Under the pieces are notes generated by a model. It had not been told where the DNA came from and searched no databases. It worked only from the letters and a program-made list of their open reading frames with translations. Below, in pieces: positions 54,667 to 64,000 of a stretch of DNA of 64,000 nt. The translations under genes and the position numbers were made by a program. Numbering within the stretch: position 1 is the first letter of the stretch; each line of letters begins with the position of its first letter. The stretch covers positions 1,488,001 to 1,552,000 of the forward strand of contig JAKSGN010000003.1 in NCBI GenBank assembly GCA_024180945.1, read 5' to 3'. The stretch comes from Macrophomina tecta (Eukaryota; Ascomycota; Dothideomycetes; Botryosphaeriales; Botryosphaeriaceae).

Positions 54667-57600
54667 TTATCCCTCACTCCTTCCATCCACATGCCTCCTG
54701 GCCTCACTCGCCCTCTTCGCTTCCCTCTCAAGTACGTCCATATCTCCGCTCATTTCACACATTCCCCTAAAGACCCCCTTTTTAATATTCAACAAGTCCC
54801 ACGGATCACCATACTCGATGACCTCGCCCTTGTCCAACACGAGGACCTTATCGTAGTCAATGATCGTTTGCAGCCTGTGCGCAATGGTGATGGTCGTGTT
54901 CTTGATCTCGCGAATAGTCTCCTGAATCTTGCTATCCGTTGCATAATCGATCGACGCGGTCGCCTCATCCATAAGCAGAACCTTCGGCGCCTTGAGGAGC
55001 GCTCGGGCGAGACATAGGAGTTGGCGTTGGCCCTGAGAAAGATTGCTTCCTGACTCAGAGACAGTCGAGTTCAAGTTGCGGAAGATGTTCTTGTTCTCGA
55101 GCGACTCCGAGGACGGAGTACCGGGCATAGACGGTTCGGAGCTGTTCGCCGAGGCATTCTTGATAGCCACAGTTGCGGTCTTCAGGGGCGAAGCATCCTT
55201 CTTGGATGCATCTGCGGTGCCATTCTTCTTTGGCTTGGTGCCGGTGCCCGAGCCGGATGGCGATGGAGGCCTCGTTGTCTGGGCAGAAGGCGCGGCGGAC
55301 CCAACGAGCTGCACCCGGCGAAGGGCGGTAAAGATTTCCTCATCAGTGAAGAGGCCGAACGGATCAAGATTACTGCGGATTGTTCCACTGAACAATGTAG
55401 GATCTAGCCGGCAGTTAGCGCTGTTTGTGGAATGTGATGTGAAGAATTCTTACCTTGCGGTACCATAACAATGTTCTCCCGCAGATCTTGCAAACCGATC
55501 ATGCCCACATCGACATCATCAACCAAAATCTTACCCTCTTCGGCTTCAAGCGCGCGGAACAGGGCAAGTGCAAGGGAACTCTTGCCTGCACCTGTCCGAC
55601 CAACCACACCAACCTTCTCACCGGGCAGGATCTTGAACGTGATGCGCTTGAGTACGTAATCGAAGTCCTTCCGATAGCGGGTGCTGTAGCCAATGAACTC
55701 GACTGAGCCTTGACTAGGCCAGTTCGCAGGGGGCCTGTTCTCTTCAATAACCGGGGGTGCCTCTTGTTCGACATCAAGGTACTCCTTGATACGCTCGACA
55801 GAGTTCATATTCTGTTCATTTGCTGCGTAAAGACGAACGAACCAAAGGACGTTGTCAGTGAAGGTAACCGCATAAGTCATGGCCAAACCAGCAGCGCCAG
55901 CGTCCAATTTGCCGATGCTGAGCAGGACGAAAACGCCGGAGAAGAAGGAGACCATGGAGCCAACAACATCAACTCGGAAGGCGAGCCAACGGTTGGCGGC
56001 CCAAAGATAGATGAAGGGCCGGTTGTGAGTGTTAACGCGGTTCAAGTTCTCGCGGATGAAGCGCCGTTCGTCACCATAGGCTCGAATAGTGGTCATGCCG
56101 GATAGGGTTTCGCCAAATTGCTGATACAGCGGGCTGCGCTGGATCGATTCCAGTCTCTTCAAATCGCGAGACGAGTTGATGTAGAACATGCCAATCAAGA
56201 AGAAGAGCGCGCTGATGAAGACGCCTGCAATCAAGAAGGCTGGGATGATGACAGAAATAAGAACCACAACTGTGATGATGGATGCTAAGCAATGGACGAC
56301 GCCAATAGCCACGGGAGCGATTTCTTGGTCGACGGATTCGATATCCTTGGAGAAGCGATTCATCAGCTGGCCCAGAGGTGTCGAGTCAAAAAATCGGAAC
56401 TTGGCGTGCATGACTGCATTGACGAGGCGCTGGTGGATTCTCCTAGAAGCACCAAGAGAACCCCAGAACAGGACACCTTCTCTGCTGAGCGTGATGATCA
56501 TGAAAATTATTCCGAGGATAGCATAAACACCAAGGTAGTACCCAGCATCGACGTTGGAGTCACTGCTTGAGACGATGGAAACCTGCATATCATCATGGAA
56601 GGATTGCTTGTCTGCTTGTGAAGGCGAAAACCAAGGGAGAGGCCAGACACAGCTTCCACTTCTCAGGCAAGAACCGAGGCCGGTAGCGACGTTGGTATGC
56701 GTAACGTGTGTGCTCGGCTGCTCAGTGCCGAAGATACTGACTTGTTTCTTGTTGTAGGCATTGGCCCATTGACGAATCCATACGTTAGTGGCGACGGAGG
56801 CAATCTGTTGAGCAGCAAACGCCGTGAAAGCCGCGATCCAGTACCACCAAGCACCCATAGATTTGAGGTACATGAAGATGATGCCAAGCTTGACGCCGCC
56901 AACGGCCTTGGTCTCTTCTTGTGATTCCTTCTTCTTGTCCTTGGTTCCATTTGCGTGACCGTTGGCGCTTCCGTTTGCGTGGCCGTTCTCTCCAGTGGCC
57001 TCCTCCCCTCCAACGTCAGATGGAACTCTAGATGCAATTCTCGAAGGACCGCGAGAGACGGGCCGAGACTTCGAAAGATCTTCGCTCAGTTTTCCCGAGT
57101 CGATGAGATCATTGGGCGTTCCCTGAACAGAGATCCGTCCGTTATCCAGAAGAACCGCAAATTCAGAATGAGGAAGGCACAGCTGCACGTTGTGCGTGAC
57201 CAGAACGCAAGTTCTGTTGTACATCAGAGGGCCCAGCAGAGCTTGGTCGAAAATCCACTTCGCAGTGTGCGAGTCAACCGCGCTAAGCACATCATCGAGC
57301 AAAACATGACGCGCCTTGCTGTAGAGAGCTCGGGCAAGCGAGATGCGCTGCTTCTGTCCACCAGACAGGGTGACGCCTTTTTCACCAACTAGGGTCTGGT
57401 CACCAGCGTCAAGAATTTCGAGATCCCTTTGAAGCGAACAGGCGACAATGACGTCCTTGTAGCGTTTCGGGTCGAATGGGCTATTGAAAATGATGTTCTC
57501 CTTGATCGTGCCGTTCATAAGCCAGGCCTGTTGTGCGCAGTAGGCAACGCTCTCCGTAAGTCCAGTTTCGGGATCAGGGCTGAGGTCCTCACGACAGCGT

Positions 57601-59931
57601 CCACCGGGGAGGTAAACATGGCCAGAGACGAGGGTCATTTCACCAAGCAGGGCCATTAGCAAAGATGTCTTGCCACAACCGGTTGGGCCAATGACAACGC
57701 TCAGTTGACCGACAGGGAAACGGACGTTCATATCCAACATCTTGAAAGCGTCATCGATTTCCCCACTCTCGGTGTCAACAGTGCCCCAGCTAAAGGTACC
57801 ATTCTCAAACCCAATGAGCGGCTCGCCATTCTCGTCGAGTTCCTCGCTCTTTAGCTGTCTGTACTTGTCCGTCTCAGGCTCATTGAGATATTCTTCGATA
57901 CGGTCAACCGAAACCTTTGACTCTTGCACGTGTGCGACCATATCTGCGAGTTGATCAAGCGGGATACGGAGGAGTTGGAACAGAGAAAGGGCGGTGAAGG
58001 CGACGGACGGGACCAAGTCCTTCTTCTCGATGATGGTGTAGAAAAAGAACGACAGGAACGTGATGACGATAGGAGCTCCAGACCAGACGGTGGCGGCGGC
58101 GGCCCACCACTGGTATCTGCGGCGAAGGTTCGACAATTCAGCAGCGCGCTTTTCATCTACCTGGGCCATGAAACGCTGCTCCCAAGCAAAATACTTGATG
58201 ATTCGAATGTTGGTAAGAATCTCATTTGTCGTGTGGATACGGGCATCGGTGGCGGCAAGAATCTGTTTTTGGATAGCGGCAAAGCGTTTGGATATGAGCA
58301 TGTTGACGGGAAGGAGAAATATCATCATGCCAATGCCGGCAACAGAGCTAAGACCGAGGATGCGATACAGAAGCACAACCGACACAGCCACTTGGACAGG
58401 AGTGTTGGCCCACAGGAAATGAAGATATGCGGAGATCTCAGCAACTTTGAAAGAATCCACTGCCATCAAGTTGATGATGGCGCCGGAGCTGACCTGAGTC
58501 TCCGAATTACCTGCAGACGCATTGGCAGTCTTAGACGCCTCCGGCCTCGTCTTCTTCCGACCAAATGACATGACCCTCTTGAGACGTTCACGCTTCGATT
58601 CCGTCCATTCAGGCTTCCTTTCTCCCAGAATCTTGTCTCCACCTGAGGCAGCCCTGCGCTTCAGGGCCTTCGCGTAGATCTCTCCGATAATGATGGCCCG
58701 GAGCCTGATGCAGATTTTGCGCCCAATCCAAAGTGCTTGGCCGTCAGCAAGAGCGGAGATAACACCGGAGAGGAAGAGCAAGATAACATAGAACCAGGCT
58801 GCATTACGAGGAGTTGAGGATGGATTCTCAACGTATTCCAAGATGAGCTTTAGGAGAATTGTGGGAACGAACAGGAAGAAGCCAGAGCAAGCTGCCCAAG
58901 TTGCCTGAATGAGAAGGGCACGGCGGAAGTAACGCAGAAGATGCCATGCCAGAGCCTGAGTCTTCTTGAACTGCCTGTACTGCGCGAGAATAGCGGCAGC
59001 TTTGTCCTTCGGAGCCAGATTCCAAACATCCGTCATCTCAAAAGTCTTCTTGTACCCTTGCCACACGATTGCGTCAACCCATCCAAAAGTGGCGAGAGAC
59101 AAGACGCTGGCCAGCGGCTCCTTTGACGGCTGAATTTGGCCTTCATACTCAAGCTCAACCGGGCGGTTTCCTTTGCGAGAAGTAAGCGCAATCAGAGCCA
59201 AGAGAGTGGTGAGCGCGAAATCGGCGAAAACCAGGTGCTGTGTAATCCTCGATTTCGGATGAATGATGGCCGAGCGGAAGATCAGGATCTCGAATATCCA
59301 CATGAAGCAGTAGAGGAAGGCGGTATGGAACCATAATCGCGGAAAAGAGAACCGGCTGGTGTTGGACAGAAGTAGCCTCGCGGAGGCGAGGATGGCGACG
59401 TATGCCCAGACCACAACTCCGGCGACTCTCGCGACCAGTGTTCCCTGGCCTTCAACTAGAGCAGCCACATGGATAGCCAGCTCGCCGAGAACCGCAAGCT
59501 CCTCAATCACCACCAGCAGCACTTCACCCTTCGGCTTGTCCACTGCCACAACCGAGTCGTGTGTTCGCGTTGGGACGAGGGCGAGGTCTGCATTCCGGTC
59601 GAGCTCATCTTCGGTATCCGAGTCGTCGTCCTGTAGGAAGGGATTGGCGGTGCCCAAGCTGTGCTGGAGAGGACGGATGGACCAAACGTTGCGCCACGAG
59701 TCTAGGGAGTGGTATGCGGTATAGTATTTGGATTCTTGCCAGGCGCGGTAGATTTGCGTGGACAGGTACAGCAGCGACGCGCCGACTAATACCAGCGGGA
59801 AAAGCGTTTGCAGATAACTAGCAGAGGGTCAGCCGGTGATCGCTGGCAGATGGCAGGCGCACCCACTCTTGTTCGAAGCACTCGGAAAAGTCATCGGCGC
59901 GCCATACTGGGCTGTCGCAGTGAGCGAACAT
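54667..59931 (-). CDS. ABC transporter, MRP/ABCC type, 1721 aa
   Basis: Full-size ABCC exporter of the vacuolar Ybt1/Vmr1/Ycf1 style, expected to pump conjugates, metals or bile-acid-like organic anions using ATP. Exons 59931-59867, 59817-55454, 55403-54667 (introns 49 and 50 nt), in total 1722 codons with stop. A short first exon (MFAHCDSPVWRADDFSEC) leads into an N-terminal membrane domain TMD0. NBD1: Walker A GPTGCGKTS near residue 730, signature LSGGQKQRISLARAL, Walker B VLLDDVLSAVD. NBD2: Walker A GRTGAGKSS near 1427, signature LSQGQRQLLCLARAL near 1596, Walker B LLMDEATASID. NBD2 carries a Ser/Pro/Lys-rich insert of about 80 residues before the signature (PPSPSGSGTGTKPKKNG). The R-like linker after NBD1 is rich in GHANG repeats. 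A 159-nt stop-free stretch (56741-56583) has intron-like ends, so a 1668-residue form is possible. Confidence 0.95.
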
Positions 59932-61596
59932 GGTCTCGCTCTGCTTCGGCTTTGGTTAAGCAACCAGTAATGGGGCAAAATGTCAACCACCGCAGCTCGC
60001 GCAGCTGGAGGGCGTGCTATCCAGATAGCATGGACAGGAGAAGCGGGTTGGGAGGGCGAAGGGCAGCGGTATGGCGCCGAAGGCGGGTTGAAAGGCGGTC
60101 GACGGAGGGCTTGGGTGGTCGCGGCGCAAATATAACCAAATCTACGACGTAGACGCCGCTAAATCGTACGTCACAAGCGGTTGCCGAGCAGCACAGGCGC
60201 GATCCTGCCCTTCGAAGCAGCGGAATCCCGGTCGGCGCTCGTTCCGCCGGAAGACAGCGCGGCCAGCACAGAAGCGCGAGTTTGATTGCAAAGGGCGGCG
60301 GCGCAATTGGCACAGCGGTATGGAGAGCAGCGCTCGTTCTCACAGCGGCGGTGGGCGCGGACTGGCTTGGGGCCTGCGGTGAAGGCAGGACGACGGGCCC
60401 GCCAGGCCTTATCGCCGCCAGAAGAGCCACGGCAGTCGTGAATCGCGTGCTGCACCATGCAAAATCGGCGCACCGCCTGCACACCGCAATTCGCTCTGCG
60501 CTGCCCGGGGCCACCGCCGCCGCATGCACCGGTGCCTCTGAGCGGTGCGGCGCCCTCGGGTCCGCAGCACCGTGCCGGGCGCGAAGGCACAGCGAACGCA
60601 TCCAGAGCCGGTGAATCTTCCTCGCCCGCGTCTTACCCCACCTCTCGATCTGACCCTGGTCCGGTCTCGACGCATGCGCTCCGAGAGGCGCGAGCTTGCA
60701 AGCATCAATGCACATCATTGGCGCTAGGCGAAGCTGATCCTAACGGGCGTGCAGCAACAGCAATCTCGATTTCGCGATCCTCACCTGCCGGGACTTCAAC
60801 GCCTCAGGAACCATCTCCCTCTCTGAGACCGGAGGACGGGCCTGCCCGAGGCGCCGGCTTCAGGTGCACAGCAGAAGCACCACGCGTTGTCCGTCGCAGT
60901 CGTCAGCTGTTGGGCTGCCTGCACTGGGCCCGTGTAAGGCTAAAATAAAGCGGGTTGACAACAGAGCATCCGCCCACGCTATGTGCAGGTCCAGTCTAGC
61001 TCTTCGCGCCTGCGTCGTCCAACCTTGTCCTGAAGATGAAGCGCACTTCCGTTGCTGAGGTACCTGTCTACACTCCCGGTGCCCTCGGCCTGTGCATCCC
61101 TGCAGCCCGCCGTGCGCCTACTATCCCCAAAGGCGGCTGTAGCCTGACGCCCTGGCGTTCCTGGAATAGTCGATAGCACAGTGCAGGCCACCTGCAGGTA
61201 GAAGCAGTAGACCGCCGACACATGATCTTGTGCAGGAGCTGAATAGACTGTGCGCAATGGGCCGACCCTGTCCCCGTAAGCCGTCTCGTGCATGCGGTTG
61301 GGCCACAATAGTGATCCTGTAGTGAGGCCGCAGAGGGCCGCGTTCTGAAACTTTAATAATCTGAGGCTGCCGATGACCAAAATGGCGGAGTTCCGCTATC
61401 CCGGAGCCCACTATCAGCGATTCTTTCCCACACTTGGCTTGGCGGCTTAGAGGACCTTCAGCGCCGTCGTCACCGTGGGACATTGCGGTTTTGACAACCT
61501 GTACTTCCACTCCTTTCAATTGTAGATGTGAACAGACCGACATGCATTGGCGCTATATACCTCTCTAGAGAATCATGGATGGAGGCTTTGTGTCTT
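59932..61596. other. Intergenic, ABC promoter and NDUFA12 3' flank
   Basis: About 1.66 kb, GC-rich from 59990 to 60900 (likely ABC promoter/leader). Open frames on both strands overlap and carry no domain. No gene is seen. Confidence 0.5.
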
Positions 61597-62389
61597 TTAC
61601 TTGCGCGGCGCAGCAACCGGAACCCATGGCGAGTACTTGGACTTGGTCCTGATCTCTCAGTTAGCGGTGCCCAACATACCCCTAAGGTGCCCACATACGT
61701 GCTGTACGTCTTGAAGCCCGAACGGCTCCAGGTAAGAGTAGGCCTGTGCTCCTTGGGCTCCCACACGCGAAGCTGCCTCTGCAAGATCTTGTCCTCGGTC
61801 GGGGGCTTGTCCACCATGTAGGACATCCACGCGTGCCTTTGAAGGGTCAGTTATGAAGCTTCTTTAGGTGTTCCTGGAAGGCTCACCAGCCGGGCTCGAT
61901 CTGAGAACTGCCGAAGGTTAGCTGCCGCGTTCTGCAAGACGGACATCCGATTCCTTACGGGTCGTATTCGTGGTCCTTGTAGTCCACCCAGCGAGTCCTC
62001 ACTACAATCACACGTCAATTGCCGGTTGCGTGTGCAGGAAATTTCCACTGACAGGGCAATTCCTCCGCAAGGTTCTCGTAGTACTTGTTGCCGTATTTAT
62101 CGGTTCCGATCAGGGTACCGGCCTTGGTGTCACCTGCCCCGGCGTCAGCCTCTGAAGCCCAGCTCCACTGAATTCCACAAACCGACCGATGTACTAGATT
62201 CGCGAATGGCCACGGATTAGTCGGGAGCGGGGGCGAAAGCTCGAGGGGCCTGTGGGAGGCATACCTGCATTTGGTGCCAGGCGTCCTGCGCGAATTGGAT
62301 CAGTAACTGTGCGCAAGGGGGTCGCGGGCATCCCATACCTTGACGCCGACCCTGCGCAGGTTGCGCAGCGTACGAGTGATGGTGGACAT
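61597..62389 (-). CDS. NDUFA12: Mitochondrial complex I subunit NDUFA12 (B17.2 family)
   Basis: Accessory subunit of NADH:ubiquinone oxidoreductase on the matrix arm of complex I. Eight exons: 62389-62339, 62285-62265, 62193-62187, 62133-62053, 62001-61959, 61907-61887, 61836-61699, 61648-61597; seven introns of 50-71 nt, all GT..AG, total exactly 138 codons with stop (137 residues). Conserved blocks re-form across the junctions: HQMQ-YIG-DTKAGTLIGTDKYGNKYYEN, LPL-RTRWVDYKDHEYDP-SQIEPGW-HAW, then MSYMVDKPPTEDKIL and KEHRPTLTWSRSGFKTYST. Exon 3 is only 7 nt (TAC ATC G). The protein starts MSTITRTLRNLRRVG, as in fungal homologues as I remember them, without a long presequence. It lies head to head with PGS1, about 300 nt between ATGs. 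None of these exons is visible as a single ORF, so automated annotation could easily miss it. Confidence 0.93.
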
Positions 62390-62686
62390 TGTGGGGTCGT
62401 GTGGTCGTGAGCAGTAGCACGCGGGTCCGGCGTGCAGCTACAAGTGCTGGAGGTTGATGATGCAGCGGGAGACGGAAGTCTTGGCGCCGATGGCATCCAA
62501 TGCGAGTTAGCCCATTTGTCCTCCTCCGCTCCGAGCGCGCGCGTCTGTCCGCGAGCGAAGCGAGAGCTTGCTCCAACACGACTCGTTTGCTTCCACGTCC
62601 GCCATCTCTCTGTCTGCCCGCCTGGTGAGCCTGCAGCATTTGGCGGTGAGCGTCCCTTCGGCCGGATTACTTGAAGCGAAAGAAGT
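62390..62686. promoter_or_regulatory. Shared divergent promoter of NDUFA12 and PGS1
   Basis: 297 nt between the two divergent start codons, containing the promoters and leaders of both genes. No TATA box is evident. Co-regulation is plausible since both products act at the mitochondrial inner membrane. Confidence 0.65.
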
Positions 62687-64000
62687 ATGTTCGCTAGGTC
62701 TGTCATCCGATCCTCTAGGTCTAGGATTGCGCTGCCTCTGCGCCGGCCCGTCTCACTGGGCAAACCTGCGCGGAGATATTCATCCTCCAGCTCTGCGGCA
62801 CCGGGTTCTCCGCCAGCCACTCAATCAGGCGCTTCAATGCTTGCAAGCTTGACCTCAGAGCTCGATAGGCTCTCTCCACGCTTCGAGGTGCAGCCACAGC
62901 AGATCGAGATTCTCTCGACCCCCGCCGAGTTTTACGAAACTCTCAAGGTCAGTTGATTTTTGCACCCTTTGCTGCCAGTCACCCGCATATTCCCGCGTCA
63001 GTTATCAGTCCACTCGTACCACCTTCACTGGCCAGCGAACAACGCTGGCTATAGCGGGAATCATTTTCCTGCTTGTGATGAAGGTGTACCAATATGAGAG
63101 GACGAAACTAACTGTACAGAAGTAGGCTAAAATATCGACTGCCAAGCGGAGAGTATATCTCTCCACACTTTACATCGGAAAAACCGAGCATGAGTTGGTA
63201 AATTTTCTCCTAACCGTGAGTCCGCCTGCCAGCCTACTCATGAAAATTACCTCAGATCGCAGTCATCCGGGATTCCCTCAAGCGTAACCCGGACCTCAGA
63301 GTTTCCTTTCTGACGGACGCACTCCGTGGTACCCGTGAGACACCAGACCCATCAAGCGCGTCGCTCTTGGCACCACTCGTCGAGGATTTTGGACCAGAAC
63401 GCGTCCAGATCCGCATGTTCCATACGCCAAACCTCTTTGGTTTACGCAAAAAATTGATTCCCCGCCGTATCAATGAGGGATGGGGACTGCAGCACATGAA
63501 GCTGTATGGGGTGGATGATGAGCTAATCATGTCTGGGTACGTGAATGACATCCCACGACTAAAGACCAAAGCTGATGTATTACTAAAGAGCAAACCTCTC
63601 CAACGACTACTTCACTAATCGGCAAGACCGTTACCACATCTTCTCCTCTGCCGAGATCACCGATTACTTCTTCCGTATCCACTCAGCCATCAGCAGCCTG
63701 AGCTACCTCATCTCTCCATCCAAAACCTCTCCCGGCGGCTACACCATGACGTGGCCCTCGAGCAACCCAGCCCCATCTCCGCTCGAAGACCGCACCGCCT
63801 TCAAAAAAGCTTCTTCCGCGCTTCTCACCCCCCTCATCCGCCCTAGCGCGACTCCCCTCCCCTCCTCAACCCCCTCCACCTTCATCTACCCCCTCCTCCA
63901 ATTCACCTCCATCTTGCCCCCCACCACCGACACCAGTACCGAACTCCCCGCCATGACCAGTCTCCTCACGCACCTCGCACACCCCTCTCACGCCTCCAGC
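62687..64000 (+). CDS. PGS1: Phosphatidylglycerophosphate synthase (PGS1), 3' truncated by window edge
   Basis: CDP-diacylglycerol:glycerol-3-phosphate 3-phosphatidyltransferase, the committed step to phosphatidylglycerol and cardiolipin in mitochondria. Exons 62687-62947, 63126-63197, 63256-63536, 63589 to beyond 64000; introns 178, 58 and 52 nt. The N-terminus MFARSVIRSSRSRIALPLRR is an Arg/Ser-rich mitochondrial presequence. Conserved blocks: RRVYLSTLYIGKTEHEL, RDSLKRNPDLRVSFLTDALRG, then the first PLD-type motif HMKLYGVDDELIMSGANLSN (HxK with a following Asp), NDYFTNRQDRY. For intron 2 the GTAAAT donor at 63198 was chosen over GTGAGT at 63216, because it gives the family spacing between EHEL and NPDL and a normal 58-nt intron instead of 40 nt. 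The second HxK motif would lie beyond the window. It is divergent from NDUFA12. Confidence 0.95.

Noticed and set aside
63198..63255. Donor GTGAGT at 63216 for PGS1 intron 2
   Set aside because: It would give a 40-nt intron and six extra residues that break the conserved spacing between EHEL and the RNPDL segment; the GTAAAT donor at 63198 fits both.
1..64000. CRISPR arrays, rRNA genes, bacterial operons
   Set aside because: No regularly spaced repeats, rRNA-like sequence or Shine-Dalgarno-led gene strings; the short introns and gene content are fungal.

Overview
The window is nuclear DNA of a filamentous ascomycete (Pezizomycotina; a Dothideomycete is my best guess from overall style, not something the sequence proves). 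The evidence is short introns (about 49-180 nt) with GT..AG ends and CTRAY-like branch sites, Zn2Cys6-type regulators, cytochrome P450s, an eqolisin (G1) peptidase, a GH17 glucanase, an MRP-type ABC transporter, and nuclear genes for a mitochondrial complex I subunit and for phosphatidylglycerophosphate synthase. Gene models come from hand splicing; most of those I recognise close in frame across all exons.

Layout. 1-2 kb: the 3' part of a Crinkler-type NTPase-nuclease gene. 3.4-9.1 kb (minus): an unknown ORF broken by one in-frame TGA, a proline-rich unknown protein and a complete P450. 9.1-12.2 kb: mostly non-coding, with a possible broken small gene and a tRNA-like remnant. 12.2-18.4 kb (minus): two adjacent proteins with Zn-cluster-like cysteine sets, one of normal spacing and one strongly stretched. 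19.9-26 kb (minus): three successive coiled-coil proteins that I cannot assign. 26.0-28.7 kb: an apparently intact hAT transposon whose terminal repeat runs in frame into the third coiled-coil ORF. 28.8-32.6 kb: a doubtful multi-exon gene, a secreted eqolisin peptidase and a RING protein. 34.7-37.6 kb: a complete Zn2Cys6 / fungal-specific transcription factor. 39.4-41 kb: a secreted protein built of 18 GPDGKPLPP-type repeats. 42.2-43.9 kb: a P450 pseudogene. 45.8-47 kb: a secreted GH17 glucanase. 50.9-52.6 kb: an MFS transporter. 54.7-59.9 kb (minus): an ABCC-type transporter. 61.6-64 kb: the complex I subunit NDUFA12 (8 exons, one of 7 nt) divergently paired with PGS1, which runs off the window.

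How the genes relate. There is no obvious biosynthetic cluster: the two P450s are far apart and no backbone enzyme is seen. The clearest functional pairing is NDUFA12/PGS1, two mitochondrial inner-membrane genes sharing about 300 bp between start codons. The secreted set (eqolisin, GH17, repeat protein) and the two exporters (MFS, ABCC) fit an environmental or host-associated fungus. The best candidates for undescribed biology are the secreted repeat protein and the coiled-coil trio with its transposon-derived start.
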